Shown one piece after another: positions 25,680-33,291 of a DNA stretch of 64,000 nucleotides. The first letter of the stretch is position 1, and each line of letters opens with the position of its first letter. A program made the position numbers and the translations under genes. The notes below the pieces were generated by a model. The model was not told the origin of the DNA, made no database searches, and was given only the letters and a program-made list of their open reading frames with translations. The stretch comes from JAWLHU01 sp049324875 (lineage in GTDB: Bacteria; Bacillota; Sulfobacillia; Symbiobacteriales; Symbiobacteriaceae): positions 1 to 64,000 of the forward strand of contig JBMONC010000009.1 in the NCBI GenBank assembly GCA_049324875.1, read 5' to 3'.

Positions 25680-25710
25680 GACGCCGTGACGACAGGTACG
25701 TCACGGCGTC
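25680..25710. terminator. 12-bp hairpin shared by convergent genes
   Basis: GACGCCGTGACG (25680-25691) and CGTCACGGCGTC (25699-25710) pair perfectly. On the minus strand CTTTGCCTTT follows, so it probably ends the MBOAT operon; it also lies right after the GH15 stop. Confidence 0.75.
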
Positions 25711-25770
25711 GGGCGGGCAAGCGAGAGGCGGGGGAGGACTGGGAGGGGGGGTGCGTCCTACCCCCTCCCA

Positions 25771-27186
25771 CTAAAATTCAAAGTAGATGAAGGTGGACGG
25801 CTCACCGGAGGCCAGGACAGCGAGCACGGCAATCACCGCCGAGTAGACCAGCGCCCGCAGCGGGCTGGGCACCCACCGCCGCCAGCCCTCGTAGACCGCC
25901 ACCTGCCGGTGGCGGAACCAGAACTCGCCCAGGTGGAGCAGCCAGAGCAGGCCGATCAGCGCCAGATAGCGCAGGTTGAAGGCGGAGACGTTCAGGTTCG
26001 CCAGGGTGAGCATCTGTCGCACCAGATGGAGCGCCACCCCCATGCCCTCGGCCCGGAAGAAGACCCAGCCGATGGTGGTAGCCTGGAACATCAACACGAT
26101 GGAGAGCCAGCGAACCGCCCACCCCGGCAGGGGCCAGCGAAACCGCTCCCCCACCCGCCGGCTCCAGAGCCGGTGTCCGGCGGCCAGCAGCCCGTGGTAG
26201 AGCCCCCAGACCACAAAGGTCCAGGCCGCCCCGTGCCAGAGGCCCGAAAGCCCCATGGCGACAAGCAGGGCCGCCACCGCCCGCCCCTCGCCCCTGCGGG
26301 AGCCGCCCAGGGGGATGTAGACGTAGTCCCGGATCCAGCGGGAGAGGGTGATGTGCCACCGTCGCCAGAACTCGGCAGGATTCCCCGCCAGGTAGGGCGT
26401 CCGGAAGTTGTCGGTCAGCCGGTAGCCGAAGAGGTGCCCGATGCCGACCGCCATGTCGCTGTAGGCGGAGAAGTCGAAGTAGATCTGGAAGGCGAAGAGG
26501 GAGGCGGCGATCCAGGCCTCCACGGCGCCCAGCGACCAGGCCAGGTCAAAGAAGGCGTCCGCCCTGGGGGCGAGCAGATCGGCCAGGCAGACCTTCTTGA
26601 TCAGGCCGATGATGAAGAGGAAGGCGCCGTACCTTCGCTGCCGCTGGTCCGGGGCCAGGTTGGCATCCGCCTCAATCTGGGGCAGAAACTCCTTCCCCCG
26701 CATGATCGGCCCGGCGATCAGCTGGCCGAAGAAGGCGATGAAGACCCAGAAGTGGAGCAGGCTGCGGGCCGGGGGCAGCTCCTGCCGGTAGACATCCACC
26801 AGGTAGGCGATCAGCTGAAAGGTGTAGAAGCTGATGCCCACCGGCAGCAGGAGCCGGAAGGCGCTGGGGTCAAGCCCCAGGTGGAGCAGCCGCTCCAGGT
26901 TCTCCGCTACAAAGCCGGTGTACTTGAAGATGCCCAGGTTGAGCAGGTTGAGCCCGACGCCCAGCCCCAGCAGCAGGCGTGGCCGGATGCCCCGGGCGAT
27001 GCCGATGGAGAGGGCGTGGGTGGCAGCGGCGATCCCCAGGAAGAGGGCCAGGTACTCCGGTCCGGCGGCCCCGTAGAAGAGCAGGTTGGCCAGCGCCAGG
27101 ATCGGGGTGCGGGCACGGGGAAGGGCGCGGACGAGGAGCAGGGTAAGCAGCATCATCAGGAGGAAGACTGGGCTGTGAAAGAGCAT
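25771..27186 (-). CDS. MBOAT-family membrane O-acyltransferase (AlgI/PatA-like)
   Basis: 471 residues with ten to eleven membrane segments. The family signatures PAEFWRRWHITLSRWIRDYVYIPLGG (His in RRWH) and GLWHGAAWTFVVWG (catalytic His) are present. Such proteins move acetyl groups across the membrane for addition to surface polymers such as alginate, peptidoglycan or teichoic acid. It is six bases after an SGNH-type partner gene in the same direction, the usual pairing of membrane acyltransferase and outside esterase/transferase. The glycan target is not shown by nearby genes. Confidence 0.9.
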   Translation of the reverse strand: MLFHSPVFLLMMLLTLLLVRALPRARTPILALANLLFYGAAGPEYLALFLGIAAATHALSIGIARGIRPRLLLGLGVGLNLLNLGIFKYTGFVAENLERLLHLGLDPSAFRLLLPVGISFYTFQLIAYLVDVYRQELPPARSLLHFWVFIAFFGQLIAGPIMRGKEFLPQIEADANLAPDQRQRRYGAFLFIIGLIKKVCLADLLAPRADAFFDLAWSLGAVEAWIAASLFAFQIYFDFSAYSDMAVGIGHLFGYRLTDNFRTPYLAGNPAEFWRRWHITLSRWIRDYVYIPLGGSRRGEGRAVAALLVAMGLSGLWHGAAWTFVVWGLYHGLLAAGHRLWSRRVGERFRWPLPGWAVRWLSIVLMFQATTIGWVFFRAEGMGVALHLVRQMLTLANLNVSAFNLRYLALIGLLWLLHLGEFWFRHRQVAVYEGWRRWVPSPLRALVYSAVIAVLAVLASGEPSTFIYFEF

Positions 27187-27192
27187 GGCGGC

Positions 27193-28272
27193 CTACCCTC
27201 CCGGTTCCAGCTCCCGCAGGAGCATGGCCGCCAGATGGCGGTAGCCCTCGGGGGTCAGGTGGAGGTGGTCGGTGAAGAGACCCGGATCCAGGGCGCTCTC
27301 CCAGTTGCGGTAGGTGACGGGCTGCCGGCGGAACCAGGCATCGATCCGGTCCAGGTTCTGCTGGTAGCCGGGGTGGCTGACCCGCTCCTTCACCAGCGCC
27401 TGGTTGGTGGGGGTGAGGAAGAGGAGGGGCCGGCTGTCACGGGTCAGGCGCAGGATCCGCTCCAGGAAGTAGATCTGGGGGTTGGCCCCGGTCATGTCGA
27501 AGGGGGTGGGGTCGAAGACCCAGTGGTACGCCGGCCCCGCCAGCAGTTGGGGCAGGTCCGGCTTCTCGGTCCAGGGGCGGGTGTCGTGGAGCTCGCCGGG
27601 TCGGGTCCAACCCATCAGCCTCTGCTTCAGCACGGGCCGGTAGGCCAGCAGCGGGATGCGGGGGACCACGTACCGGTCGAAGAGGGCGGAGGGCGACCTG
27701 TCCGTAGCGACACGGCGGTTGGCGGCCAGGTGGCTGCGGTGGTGCTGCCAGGCCTCCGGGTCCAGGCGGCGCAGGTCGTCGGCCAGCCAGAAGGCGATCG
27801 GAGGTGCGGGTGCCCGGGCGACAAAGCCGGCATAGAGCAGGTTGATCACCACCCGGTCGGTGGCGATGGACCGCTCCTTCAGCTTGAGCAGCACCACGTA
27901 GAGATCGCCGACCTGCATCGAGGGCAGGGCAAGGTTGAAGACCCGCAGGGGGCGGCCCGCCTCCCGGCTCATCTCCTCCATCACCGCACCGATGGACTGC
28001 TCCGGCCCTCCCGGGCCGCTGTAGCTGACCGAGTCGCCCAGGATGATCACGTAATCCTTCAGGCGCTCCCGCCTGATCTGCCACTGGATCCGGTCCAGCA
28101 CCCGGTCCAGCAGCCGGGGGTCCTCCCGGAAGAGCTCAAAGGGGATGCGGTGGTGGTAGAGCCACCGCTGGGGGATGGCAAAGCCCAGCCCCACCTGCAG
28201 GGCCAGCAGGTATGCCAGCAGGTACTTGACGGTGGGAGAGATGGCGGCCCCTCCTTCCTGGCCCGTGATCAA
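27193..28272 (-). CDS. SGNH-type acetyltransferase/esterase partner (AlgJ/DltD-like)
   Basis: About 350 residues with one N-terminal membrane anchor (VKYLLAYLLALQVGLGFAIP) and an exported SGNH fold: the nucleophile Ser in ILGDSVSYSG and the acid/base pair in FTDHLHLTPEGYRH. It should receive acetyl from the adjacent MBOAT protein and pass it to a cell-surface glycan. The start is uncertain: TTG at 28272 lacks a ribosome site, while AAGGAGG seven bases before an ATC codon near 28240 hints at a rare start or a slightly different N-terminus. Confidence 0.75.
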   Translation of the reverse strand: MITGQEGGAAISPTVKYLLAYLLALQVGLGFAIPQRWLYHHRIPFELFREDPRLLDRVLDRIQWQIRRERLKDYVIILGDSVSYSGPGGPEQSIGAVMEEMSREAGRPLRVFNLALPSMQVGDLYVVLLKLKERSIATDRVVINLLYAGFVARAPAPPIAFWLADDLRRLDPEAWQHHRSHLAANRRVATDRSPSALFDRYVVPRIPLLAYRPVLKQRLMGWTRPGELHDTRPWTEKPDLPQLLAGPAYHWVFDPTPFDMTGANPQIYFLERILRLTRDSRPLLFLTPTNQALVKERVSHPGYQQNLDRIDAWFRRQPVTYRNWESALDPGLFTDHLHLTPEGYRHLAAMLLRELEPGG

Positions 28273-28327
28273 CTCGCGGAGAATCTGTAAGTTTAACGCC
28301 GCTCTCTGCCAAATGGTTGCGCAGCGA

Positions 28328-28356
28328 TGGGCAAGAGAAAGGGTATCGGCTATACT
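28328..28356 (+). promoter_or_regulatory. Predicted promoter of a leaderless NERD-like gene
   Basis: TGGGCA, a 17-base spacer and TATACT (28351-28356) place the likely start of transcription at or within a base or two of the ATG at 28363. No ribosome site precedes that ATG, consistent with a leaderless message. Confidence 0.45.
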
Positions 28357-28362
28357 AACAGC

Positions 28363-28929
28363 ATGGTAAAGATTTATGGCAAGCTACCCGAGAGGAAGAA
28401 GCGGGATCTGGTCATCGGTCTCAGTTCGATGGTGAGCGCCACCGCCCGGATGCAGGCGGAGCTGGAGGAGGGGCAGGGGCCCCACCTGCTGGCGGAGCGG
28501 CTCCGGGGGATGGGCCTGCCGGATGGCGTCAGCATCATCCTCCGGCCGACTCTGGCCTTCCTGCACGCCGACATCTGCCTGATCGGCGGCGGCAAGGTGC
28601 TGGTGATCAACGCCCTGCACTGGAGCGGGGAGATCGGGCGGGGCAAGAAGGGCGAGTGGACCGGCGCCAAGGGAGCCGTAGACCTGGGGCGCCCAGACCG
28701 GCGCGCCTACCTCTTCTGCGACCGACTGCGGTACAGCGGCCTTGCCGACGGCTTTGCCGTGGAGCCCGTGGTGGTCTTCACCGCGGGGCCGGTGCGCTGC
28801 CACGAGCCGGAGCCACAGGCGACCCTGGTGCAGTGGGCGGAGCTGGAGGCGTTCCTCCGGCGCTCCCTGGCCGGTCCCGAAGCCGGCCCGTCTCCCGCCG
28901 GGCTGATCGAGACCCTCACCTCAGCGTAG
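28363..28929 (+). CDS. NERD-like (nuclease-related domain) protein
   Basis: 188 residues from MVKIYGKLPERKKR. The middle (FLHADICLIGGGKVLVINAL then HWSGEIGRGKKGEW) follows the NERD pattern of a buried Asp strand, an aliphatic strand and a [KH]xWSGxI motif, where Lys is often replaced as here by His. NERD domains are nuclease-like and are found on plasmid and stress proteins; activity has rarely been shown. The remaining ~80 residues carry no known motif. A clear terminator follows. A start at 28327 is possible but would overlap the predicted promoter. Confidence 0.6.
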   Translation: MVKIYGKLPERKKRDLVIGLSSMVSATARMQAELEEGQGPHLLAERLRGMGLPDGVSIILRPTLAFLHADICLIGGGKVLVINALHWSGEIGRGKKGEWTGAKGAVDLGRPDRRAYLFCDRLRYSGLADGFAVEPVVVFTAGPVRCHEPEPQATLVQWAELEAFLRRSLAGPEAGPSPAGLIETLTSA

Positions 28930-28970
28930 CAGCGGGGAGCATCCGCCCCGAATGGCTCCGTTCAACAGAC

Positions 28971-29002
28971 CCCCGGCCCGCTCCCAGCGACCGGGGATTT
29001 TT
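28971..29002 (+). terminator. Rho-independent terminator after the NERD-like gene
   Basis: CCCCGG (28971-28976) pairs with CCGGGG (28991-28996), followed by ATTTTTGTATTTTG. Confidence 0.75.
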
Positions 29003-29111
29003 GTATTTTGCAACACCATTAGCAGGAATTGGATAACTATGTGTAGAATATAACATAACGTGCTGGAACCTGGGAGATAGCCGGAGGGACCGCAGGAAAG
29101 GGGGAATCGGT

Positions 29112-29573
29112 TTGGTGCGTACCGAGTTGACCGAGGCGTTCGCAGAGGCCGCCGTCCACGTGCTCCAGGAGATGCTGGGAACCCAGGTGGAGCGGGGCGC
29201 CCAGCGGGTGGAGAGCACGGTGCTCCACGCTGAGGAGGTGACGGTGCTCGTCGGCCTGACGGGCGAGATGAGCGGGCTCTGCCTGCTGACGATGCCGAAC
29301 GCCACCGCCTACGCGGTGGTGGGCGCCATGATGGGCGAGCCGGTGGAGAGCCTGGACGAGATCGGCCGGAGCGCCGTGGCCGAGCTGGGCAACATGATCG
29401 CCGGGGCTGCGACGATCAAGCTGGAGCAGCAGGGCATCTCCTCCAATATCACCCCGCCCTCGGTGCTGCAGGGTCGGTCACCGGAGATCGCCACCCCACA
29501 TCTGGAGCGGAGCGTCGTACCGCTCTCCACCGGTCTGGGTGCGATCTGCCTGCACGTCTCGCTCAAGGGGTGA
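29112..29573 (+). CDS. cheX: CheX-like chemotaxis phosphatase
   Basis: 153 residues. The IGRSAVAELGNMIAGAATIKLE stretch carries the ExxN phosphatase pair of CheX/CheC/FliY, and the flanking beta strands (VLVGLTGEMSGLCLLTMP, PPSVLQGRSPEIATP) are typical of CheX. It removes phosphate from CheY-P and so resets the flagellar motor signal. It is a single-gene unit (TTG start, AAGGGGG site, terminator after the stop), 18 kb from the flagellar operon. A second CheX-like protein is encoded at 52504. Confidence 0.85.
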   Translation: MVRTELTEAFAEAAVHVLQEMLGTQVERGAQRVESTVLHAEEVTVLVGLTGEMSGLCLLTMPNATAYAVVGAMMGEPVESLDEIGRSAVAELGNMIAGAATIKLEQQGISSNITPPSVLQGRSPEIATPHLERSVVPLSTGLGAICLHVSLKG

Positions 29574-29583
29574 AGCCATACCG

Positions 29584-29618
29584 AAGAGCCCCGCAGGGAA
29601 CGGCCTGCGGGGCCTCTT
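29584..29618 (+). terminator. Terminator after cheX
   Basis: A perfect GCCCCGCAGG/CCTGCGGGGC stem is extended by AAGA/TCTT over one bulged C and followed by GCGTGCG; the stem itself ends in CTCTT. It sits between convergent genes. Confidence 0.7.
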
Positions 29619-29630
29619 GCGTGCGCCTGT

Positions 29631-30371
29631 TTATTGAATCTGGACCGGGCGGGGCATCCGCACCAGGACGCTGAAGTCCGGCTCGGAGAAGGGGCCTTCC
29701 CGCAGGCGGAAGAGCAGGTTCTCCACGGCGGCCCCCGGCACTTCGAACCGGCTCATGCCCAGCACCCGGTCCGGGCGGGTGGAGTAGCGTCGCGTGGCGG
29801 AGGCGTCGATCCAGTCCGACCGCTGCCCGCCCATCCAGCGCCGGCCGATGGTACGAACCTGCGGCTGGAAGAGCCGGTAGGCGTCAGCGGCGGCGGGGCC
29901 GGTCACCTCCCACCAGATCTGCAGCTCCTGTCTGGCGCTGGGACCCGAGCCCCGGACCTGCAGATCCACCCGGTAGACCCTCAGGGTGAGATCGCCCAGA
30001 CCCCTGGTCGAGGCGATGGCGGGGGCGGAGTAGGCCGGGTGGTTGGCCAGCCCGGGCCGGAGGAGATCGGAGGCCAGGTATCCCCCGGCGCCCAGGACGA
30101 GCAGGGTGGCCAGGGTGGCCAACCAGAGCTTCACCCTGTGGCGCGCCTCGGCCCGCCGGGCGAGATGGAGGGCGTGCTCCTGCTGATCGGCGTCGAGCAC
30201 CACCAGAGCGGGGGGCTCATCCAGTGGCGGGAGCCCGTGCTGCTCCCGCCAGCGGGCGGCGCGCCGGCGCAGTTCTGACTCGCTGCGGGAGAGCATGAAC
30301 AGGTCCCCCGCCGCATCCTGGTCCGGAATCAGCGAGAGCGCCAGCCGGTAGCGCTGCATCAGGTCATCCAC
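29631..30371 (-). CDS. Membrane-anchored protein of unknown function
   Basis: 246 residues from GTG at 30371 (VDDLMQRYRLALSLI), seven bases after GGGAGG. The first ~90 residues are cytoplasmic and charged. One membrane segment follows (VKLWLATLATLLVLGAGGYL), then ~130 outside residues that look beta-rich (LTLRVYRVDLQVRGSG, QELQIWWEVTGP, FSVLVRMPRPVQIQ). The layout resembles anti-sigma-type membrane proteins, but no zinc motif is seen and no sigma factor is adjacent. I do not recognise the family. Convergent with cheX. Confidence 0.6.
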   Translation of the reverse strand: MDDLMQRYRLALSLIPDQDAAGDLFMLSRSESELRRRAARWREQHGLPPLDEPPALVVLDADQQEHALHLARRAEARHRVKLWLATLATLLVLGAGGYLASDLLRPGLANHPAYSAPAIASTRGLGDLTLRVYRVDLQVRGSGPSARQELQIWWEVTGPAAADAYRLFQPQVRTIGRRWMGGQRSDWIDASATRRYSTRPDRVLGMSRFEVPGAAVENLLFRLREGPFSEPDFSVLVRMPRPVQIQ

Positions 30372-30635
30372 CGATCTCCCTCCCCTGAACCGCAATACGC
30401 TTCTTGAAGAATAGGACGTATCGAATGGGCTCACAGATGCTCAATGGGGCACCCTATTCGCGAGGGAGGCGTCATAAGCAGATGGTTCCATTGTGGACTC
30501 GATCCCGTGGGGCTGACGGTGGAGGAGGCATTGGCGCGCGGCTGGCAGGGTTCTTCTTCCGAGCGGGCGAACTCCATAGACCTGGGAAATCAGGGGGAGT
30601 CCACGCAGGGCTAGCCCCGTGAGGGGGGATCGGGA

Positions 30636-31538
30636 ATGCCCATGAGCCGGTTCTGGAGCGCCTTCTGGACGGTGGCCGGCTTTCTCTTCTTGATGGGCTT
30701 GCTGCAGATGATCGCCGATACGGTGGTGATCCTCTTTGGGGTGGTGCCGCTCTTCCTGGGAGGGCAGAGCGAGTGGCTGATCGCGATCAGCCGGGTGGCG
30801 GTGCCGATCTGGGGCGCGCTCATCTGGGGGGACTGGAAGTGGGGCTGGAAGTCGGACAACGCCGGGCTCCGCACCACCCCGGCCGCCCTCTTCTGGCTGG
30901 TGCCCGGCCTCCTGGGCGGACTGCTGGCGGGGGGGCTCGCCCTCCTCATCAGCCAGGGCGGCTCCTTGAGCCTGCCCGCCCTCAAGCTGGGGCCGGAGGT
31001 GCTGGCGGCGACCCTGGTCGCCATGGCGGCCGCCTTCGCCACCGAGCTTATCTTCCGGGGGATGGTCATCTCCCGACTCCAGTACGATCTCGCGGGGCAG
31101 CAGCTGCTGCTCCTGGCCCTGGGGATGCCCCTGGCCTGGGAGTTCATCCAGGCGGTGATCGGCCGGGTGCTCTTCATCTATCCCGTGCCGGATCCGGATA
31201 TCTTCGGCGCCGGGACGGTGGCGCTCTCCCTCTTCCTCACCCTGCTCTTCCTCCGGACCGATTCGGTCTGGCTGACCGCCGGGGTGCGCATGGGCCTGGC
31301 GCTGCTCAGCGGCCTGCTCGGCGTGGGCGGGGGCCTGTCGGACCTGCGCCTCCCGATTCCGCACCTGACCGGGCTGGGTGAGACGGGGCTGCTGGTGGTC
31401 TTCGGCATCCCCGCCGCCGTGCTGCTGGCGCTGGAGCTCTCCAGGCTGAACCGCCTCCGCCGGCCGCCGGGCCCACGGCGGGGACCGCAGCGGGTGGTGC
31501 ACGGCAAGACGGTGCGCGGCCCCTGGGGACCGCACTAA
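30636..31538 (+). CDS. CPBP-family (Abi/CAAX protease-like) membrane protein, degenerate active site
   Basis: 300 residues with seven to eight membrane segments. The central AAAFATELIFRGMVISRLQ matches the CPBP motif EExxxR, but the first Glu is Thr, and the later conserved His appears to be Arg (GVRMGLALLSGL). Either this is an inactive relative or the motif has shifted. The C-terminus is basic (RPPGPRRGPQRVVHGKTVRG). CPBP proteins process prenylated or peptide substrates or protect against bacteriocins. The short Arg-rich gene and the Memo-AMMECR1 gene follow closely, so they may be co-transcribed. Confidence 0.7.
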   Translation: MPMSRFWSAFWTVAGFLFLMGLLQMIADTVVILFGVVPLFLGGQSEWLIAISRVAVPIWGALIWGDWKWGWKSDNAGLRTTPAALFWLVPGLLGGLLAGGLALLISQGGSLSLPALKLGPEVLAATLVAMAAAFATELIFRGMVISRLQYDLAGQQLLLLALGMPLAWEFIQAVIGRVLFIYPVPDPDIFGAGTVALSLFLTLLFLRTDSVWLTAGVRMGLALLSGLLGVGGGLSDLRLPIPHLTGLGETGLLVVFGIPAAVLLALELSRLNRLRRPPGPRRGPQRVVHGKTVRGPWGPH

Positions 31539-31582
31539 GCAGGGCTGATCCGGGGCAGACTACCCGCAGGAGGGATCGCCCC

Positions 31583-31753
31583 ATGGAGCCACAGGAACCG
31601 CTCAGCTATTCGCGCCTCGGGCCCCTGGACCCGAGGCAGGTGCGTCAGGAGTTGGCCGGAGAGCTGGCGCCGCCCGCCGCACCGGCCGGGGAGGCGCCCA
31701 GGCGGCGCCGGCGGAGGCGGCTGCGGAGATGGAGGAGAGGCGGGGGTTTATGA
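31583..31753 (+). CDS. Small Arg-rich protein, 56 residues
   Basis: MEPQEPLSYSRLGPLDP then a Pro/Ala linker and a run of Arg near the C-terminus. AGGAGG lies nine bases before the ATG, and the stop TGA is three bases before the ATG of the next gene, which supports a real, coupled gene. There is no known family. The basic tail could bind nucleic acid or membrane. Confidence 0.5.
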   Translation: MEPQEPLSYSRLGPLDPRQVRQELAGELAPPAAPAGEAPRRRRRRRLRRWRRGGGL

Positions 31754-31756
31754 GCC

Positions 31757-33190
31757 ATGTCTGACCTGGTCTTCACGGCGCTGGTGCCGCATCCGCCCGT
31801 CCTGATCCCTGCGGTGGGCGGCCCGGAGGCGGAGCGGGTGCAGACCACCCGGAGGTCCCTTCAGCGGCTGGCCCGGGAGCTGGTCGGGCGGGAGCCCGAG
31901 GTGGTGGTGATCATCTCGCCCCATGGCCCGGTCTTCTCGGACGCCATCGCCGTGCACAGGCTGGAGGGGATCGGCGGCAGCCTGGAGGCCTTCGGGGCGC
32001 CGGAGGTCAGCCTTGAGGTGCCGGTCGACCTGGACCTGGCCGACCTGGTGATCGCCGAGGGGCGGGCTGCCCGGATCACCGTCGCCCCGGTCACACCGGA
32101 GTGGGCGGCGGAGTGGGAGGCGGAGCAGCTGGATCACGGGACGCTTGTGCCCCTGCACTTCCTGCAGGAGGCGGGTTGGCAGGGGCGGGTCCTGCCCGTG
32201 GCGGTGGGGATGCTCCCGCCGGTCCAGCTCTACGCCTTCGGCCAGGCGCTGCAGCGGGCCATTGACCGCTCGGGCCGCCGGACCGCCGTGCTGGCCAGCG
32301 GCGACCTCTCCCACCGGCTCAGCCCGGAGACGCCGGACGGGTACGACCCCGAGGGCGAGCGCTTTGACCGGGCGGTGGTGGAGGCGCTGGGCCGGGGTGA
32401 CCTGGCCGCCCTCTTTCAGATCGACCCCGCCTGCCGGGAGCGGGCCGGCGAATGCGGCTACCGCCCCCTGCTGATGCTCTCCGGCGTGCTTGACGGGCTG
32501 AAGGTGCAGCCCCTGGTCTACTCCTATGAGCACCCCTTCGGCGTGGGCTACGCCGTCGCCTCGCTGGCGCCGGTCGGGCCGGACGCGAGCCGTGCGCTCC
32601 GCCCGGCGCTGGAGAGGGCGCGGCTCGAGCGCATCCAGCGGGGGCGGGAGGCGGCTCATCCGCTGGTGCAGCTGGCCCGGGCGGCGCTGGAGCACTACGT
32701 GGAGACCGGGCTGGAGATCGATTTCTCCGCCGGAGCCCCCCATGAGGGGACCGCTCCCTGGCGGCTGCCCGAGGAGCTGCCGGACCAGGCGGGCTGCTTT
32801 GTCACCATCACGGTGGACGGCGACCTGCGGGGCTGCATGGGGAGCACCGGTCCCACCGAGCCCTCCCTGGCCCTGGAGGTGGTGCGAAACGCCATCCTGG
32901 CCGGGACCCGGGATCCCCGCTTCTCCCCGGTGGAGGAGGAGGAGCTGCCCTACCTGGAGTACAAGGTGGACCTCCTGGAGGAGCCCGAACCGGCCACGCT
33001 GGATCAGCTCGACCCGCGCACCTACGGCGTGGTGGTGCAGAAGGGGGAGGAGGCGGGGCTGCTCCTGCCCGACCTGCCCGGGGTGGAGAGGGCGGAGCAG
33101 CAGGTGGCCATCGCCTGCCGCAAGGCGGGCTTCGAACCGGATGACCCCGGCATTGAACTCTATCGCTTTCGGGTCCGGCGCTTTGTGTAG
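31757..33190 (+). CDS. Memo-like / AMMECR1 fusion protein (AmmeMemoRadiSam type)
   Basis: 477 residues. The first ~270 are a Memo/class III extradiol dioxygenase-like domain (ALVPHPPVLIPAVGG, VVIISPHGPVFSD, LASGDLSHRLSPETPDGYDP). The last ~180 are an AMMECR1 domain with CFVTITVDGDLRGCMGS and NAILAGTRDPRFSPV. In the AmmeMemoRadiSam set these two domains go with a radical SAM enzyme whose product is unknown; that third gene is not in this window. The His residues SPH and DLSH could bind iron. The ATG follows the stop of the small upstream gene by three bases. Confidence 0.85.
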   Translation: MSDLVFTALVPHPPVLIPAVGGPEAERVQTTRRSLQRLARELVGREPEVVVIISPHGPVFSDAIAVHRLEGIGGSLEAFGAPEVSLEVPVDLDLADLVIAEGRAARITVAPVTPEWAAEWEAEQLDHGTLVPLHFLQEAGWQGRVLPVAVGMLPPVQLYAFGQALQRAIDRSGRRTAVLASGDLSHRLSPETPDGYDPEGERFDRAVVEALGRGDLAALFQIDPACRERAGECGYRPLLMLSGVLDGLKVQPLVYSYEHPFGVGYAVASLAPVGPDASRALRPALERARLERIQRGREAAHPLVQLARAALEHYVETGLEIDFSAGAPHEGTAPWRLPEELPDQAGCFVTITVDGDLRGCMGSTGPTEPSLALEVVRNAILAGTRDPRFSPVEEEELPYLEYKVDLLEEPEPATLDQLDPRTYGVVVQKGEEAGLLLPDLPGVERAEQQVAIACRKAGFEPDDPGIELYRFRVRRFV

Positions 33191-33213
33191 CCGGACCCGT
33201 TGTCATCCGCCGG

Positions 33214-33257
33214 ATTGTATAAATATGCTTGTCTTCTGCATAGTTATGCGGTACACT
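33214..33257 (+). promoter_or_regulatory. Two ArgR boxes overlapping the argF promoter
   Basis: Two imperfect dyads, GTATAAATATGC (centre 33222.5) and GCATAGTTATGC (centre 33243.5), are exactly 21 bases apart centre to centre, the spacing of paired ARG boxes bound by the ArgR hexamer. TTGTCT (33229-33234), a 17-base spacer and TACACT (33252-33257) form a promoter, so box 1 touches the -35 and box 2 lies in the spacer. Arginine should repress argF here. Confidence 0.65.
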
Positions 33258-33291
33258 GATCGATGTACCCCTATGGAGGAGGCGGCGTGCC

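Noticed and set aside
30372..30635. Regulatory elements in the divergent spacer between the membrane protein and the CPBP-like gene
   Set aside because: Only weak promoter-like words were seen and none met the spacing and consensus standard.
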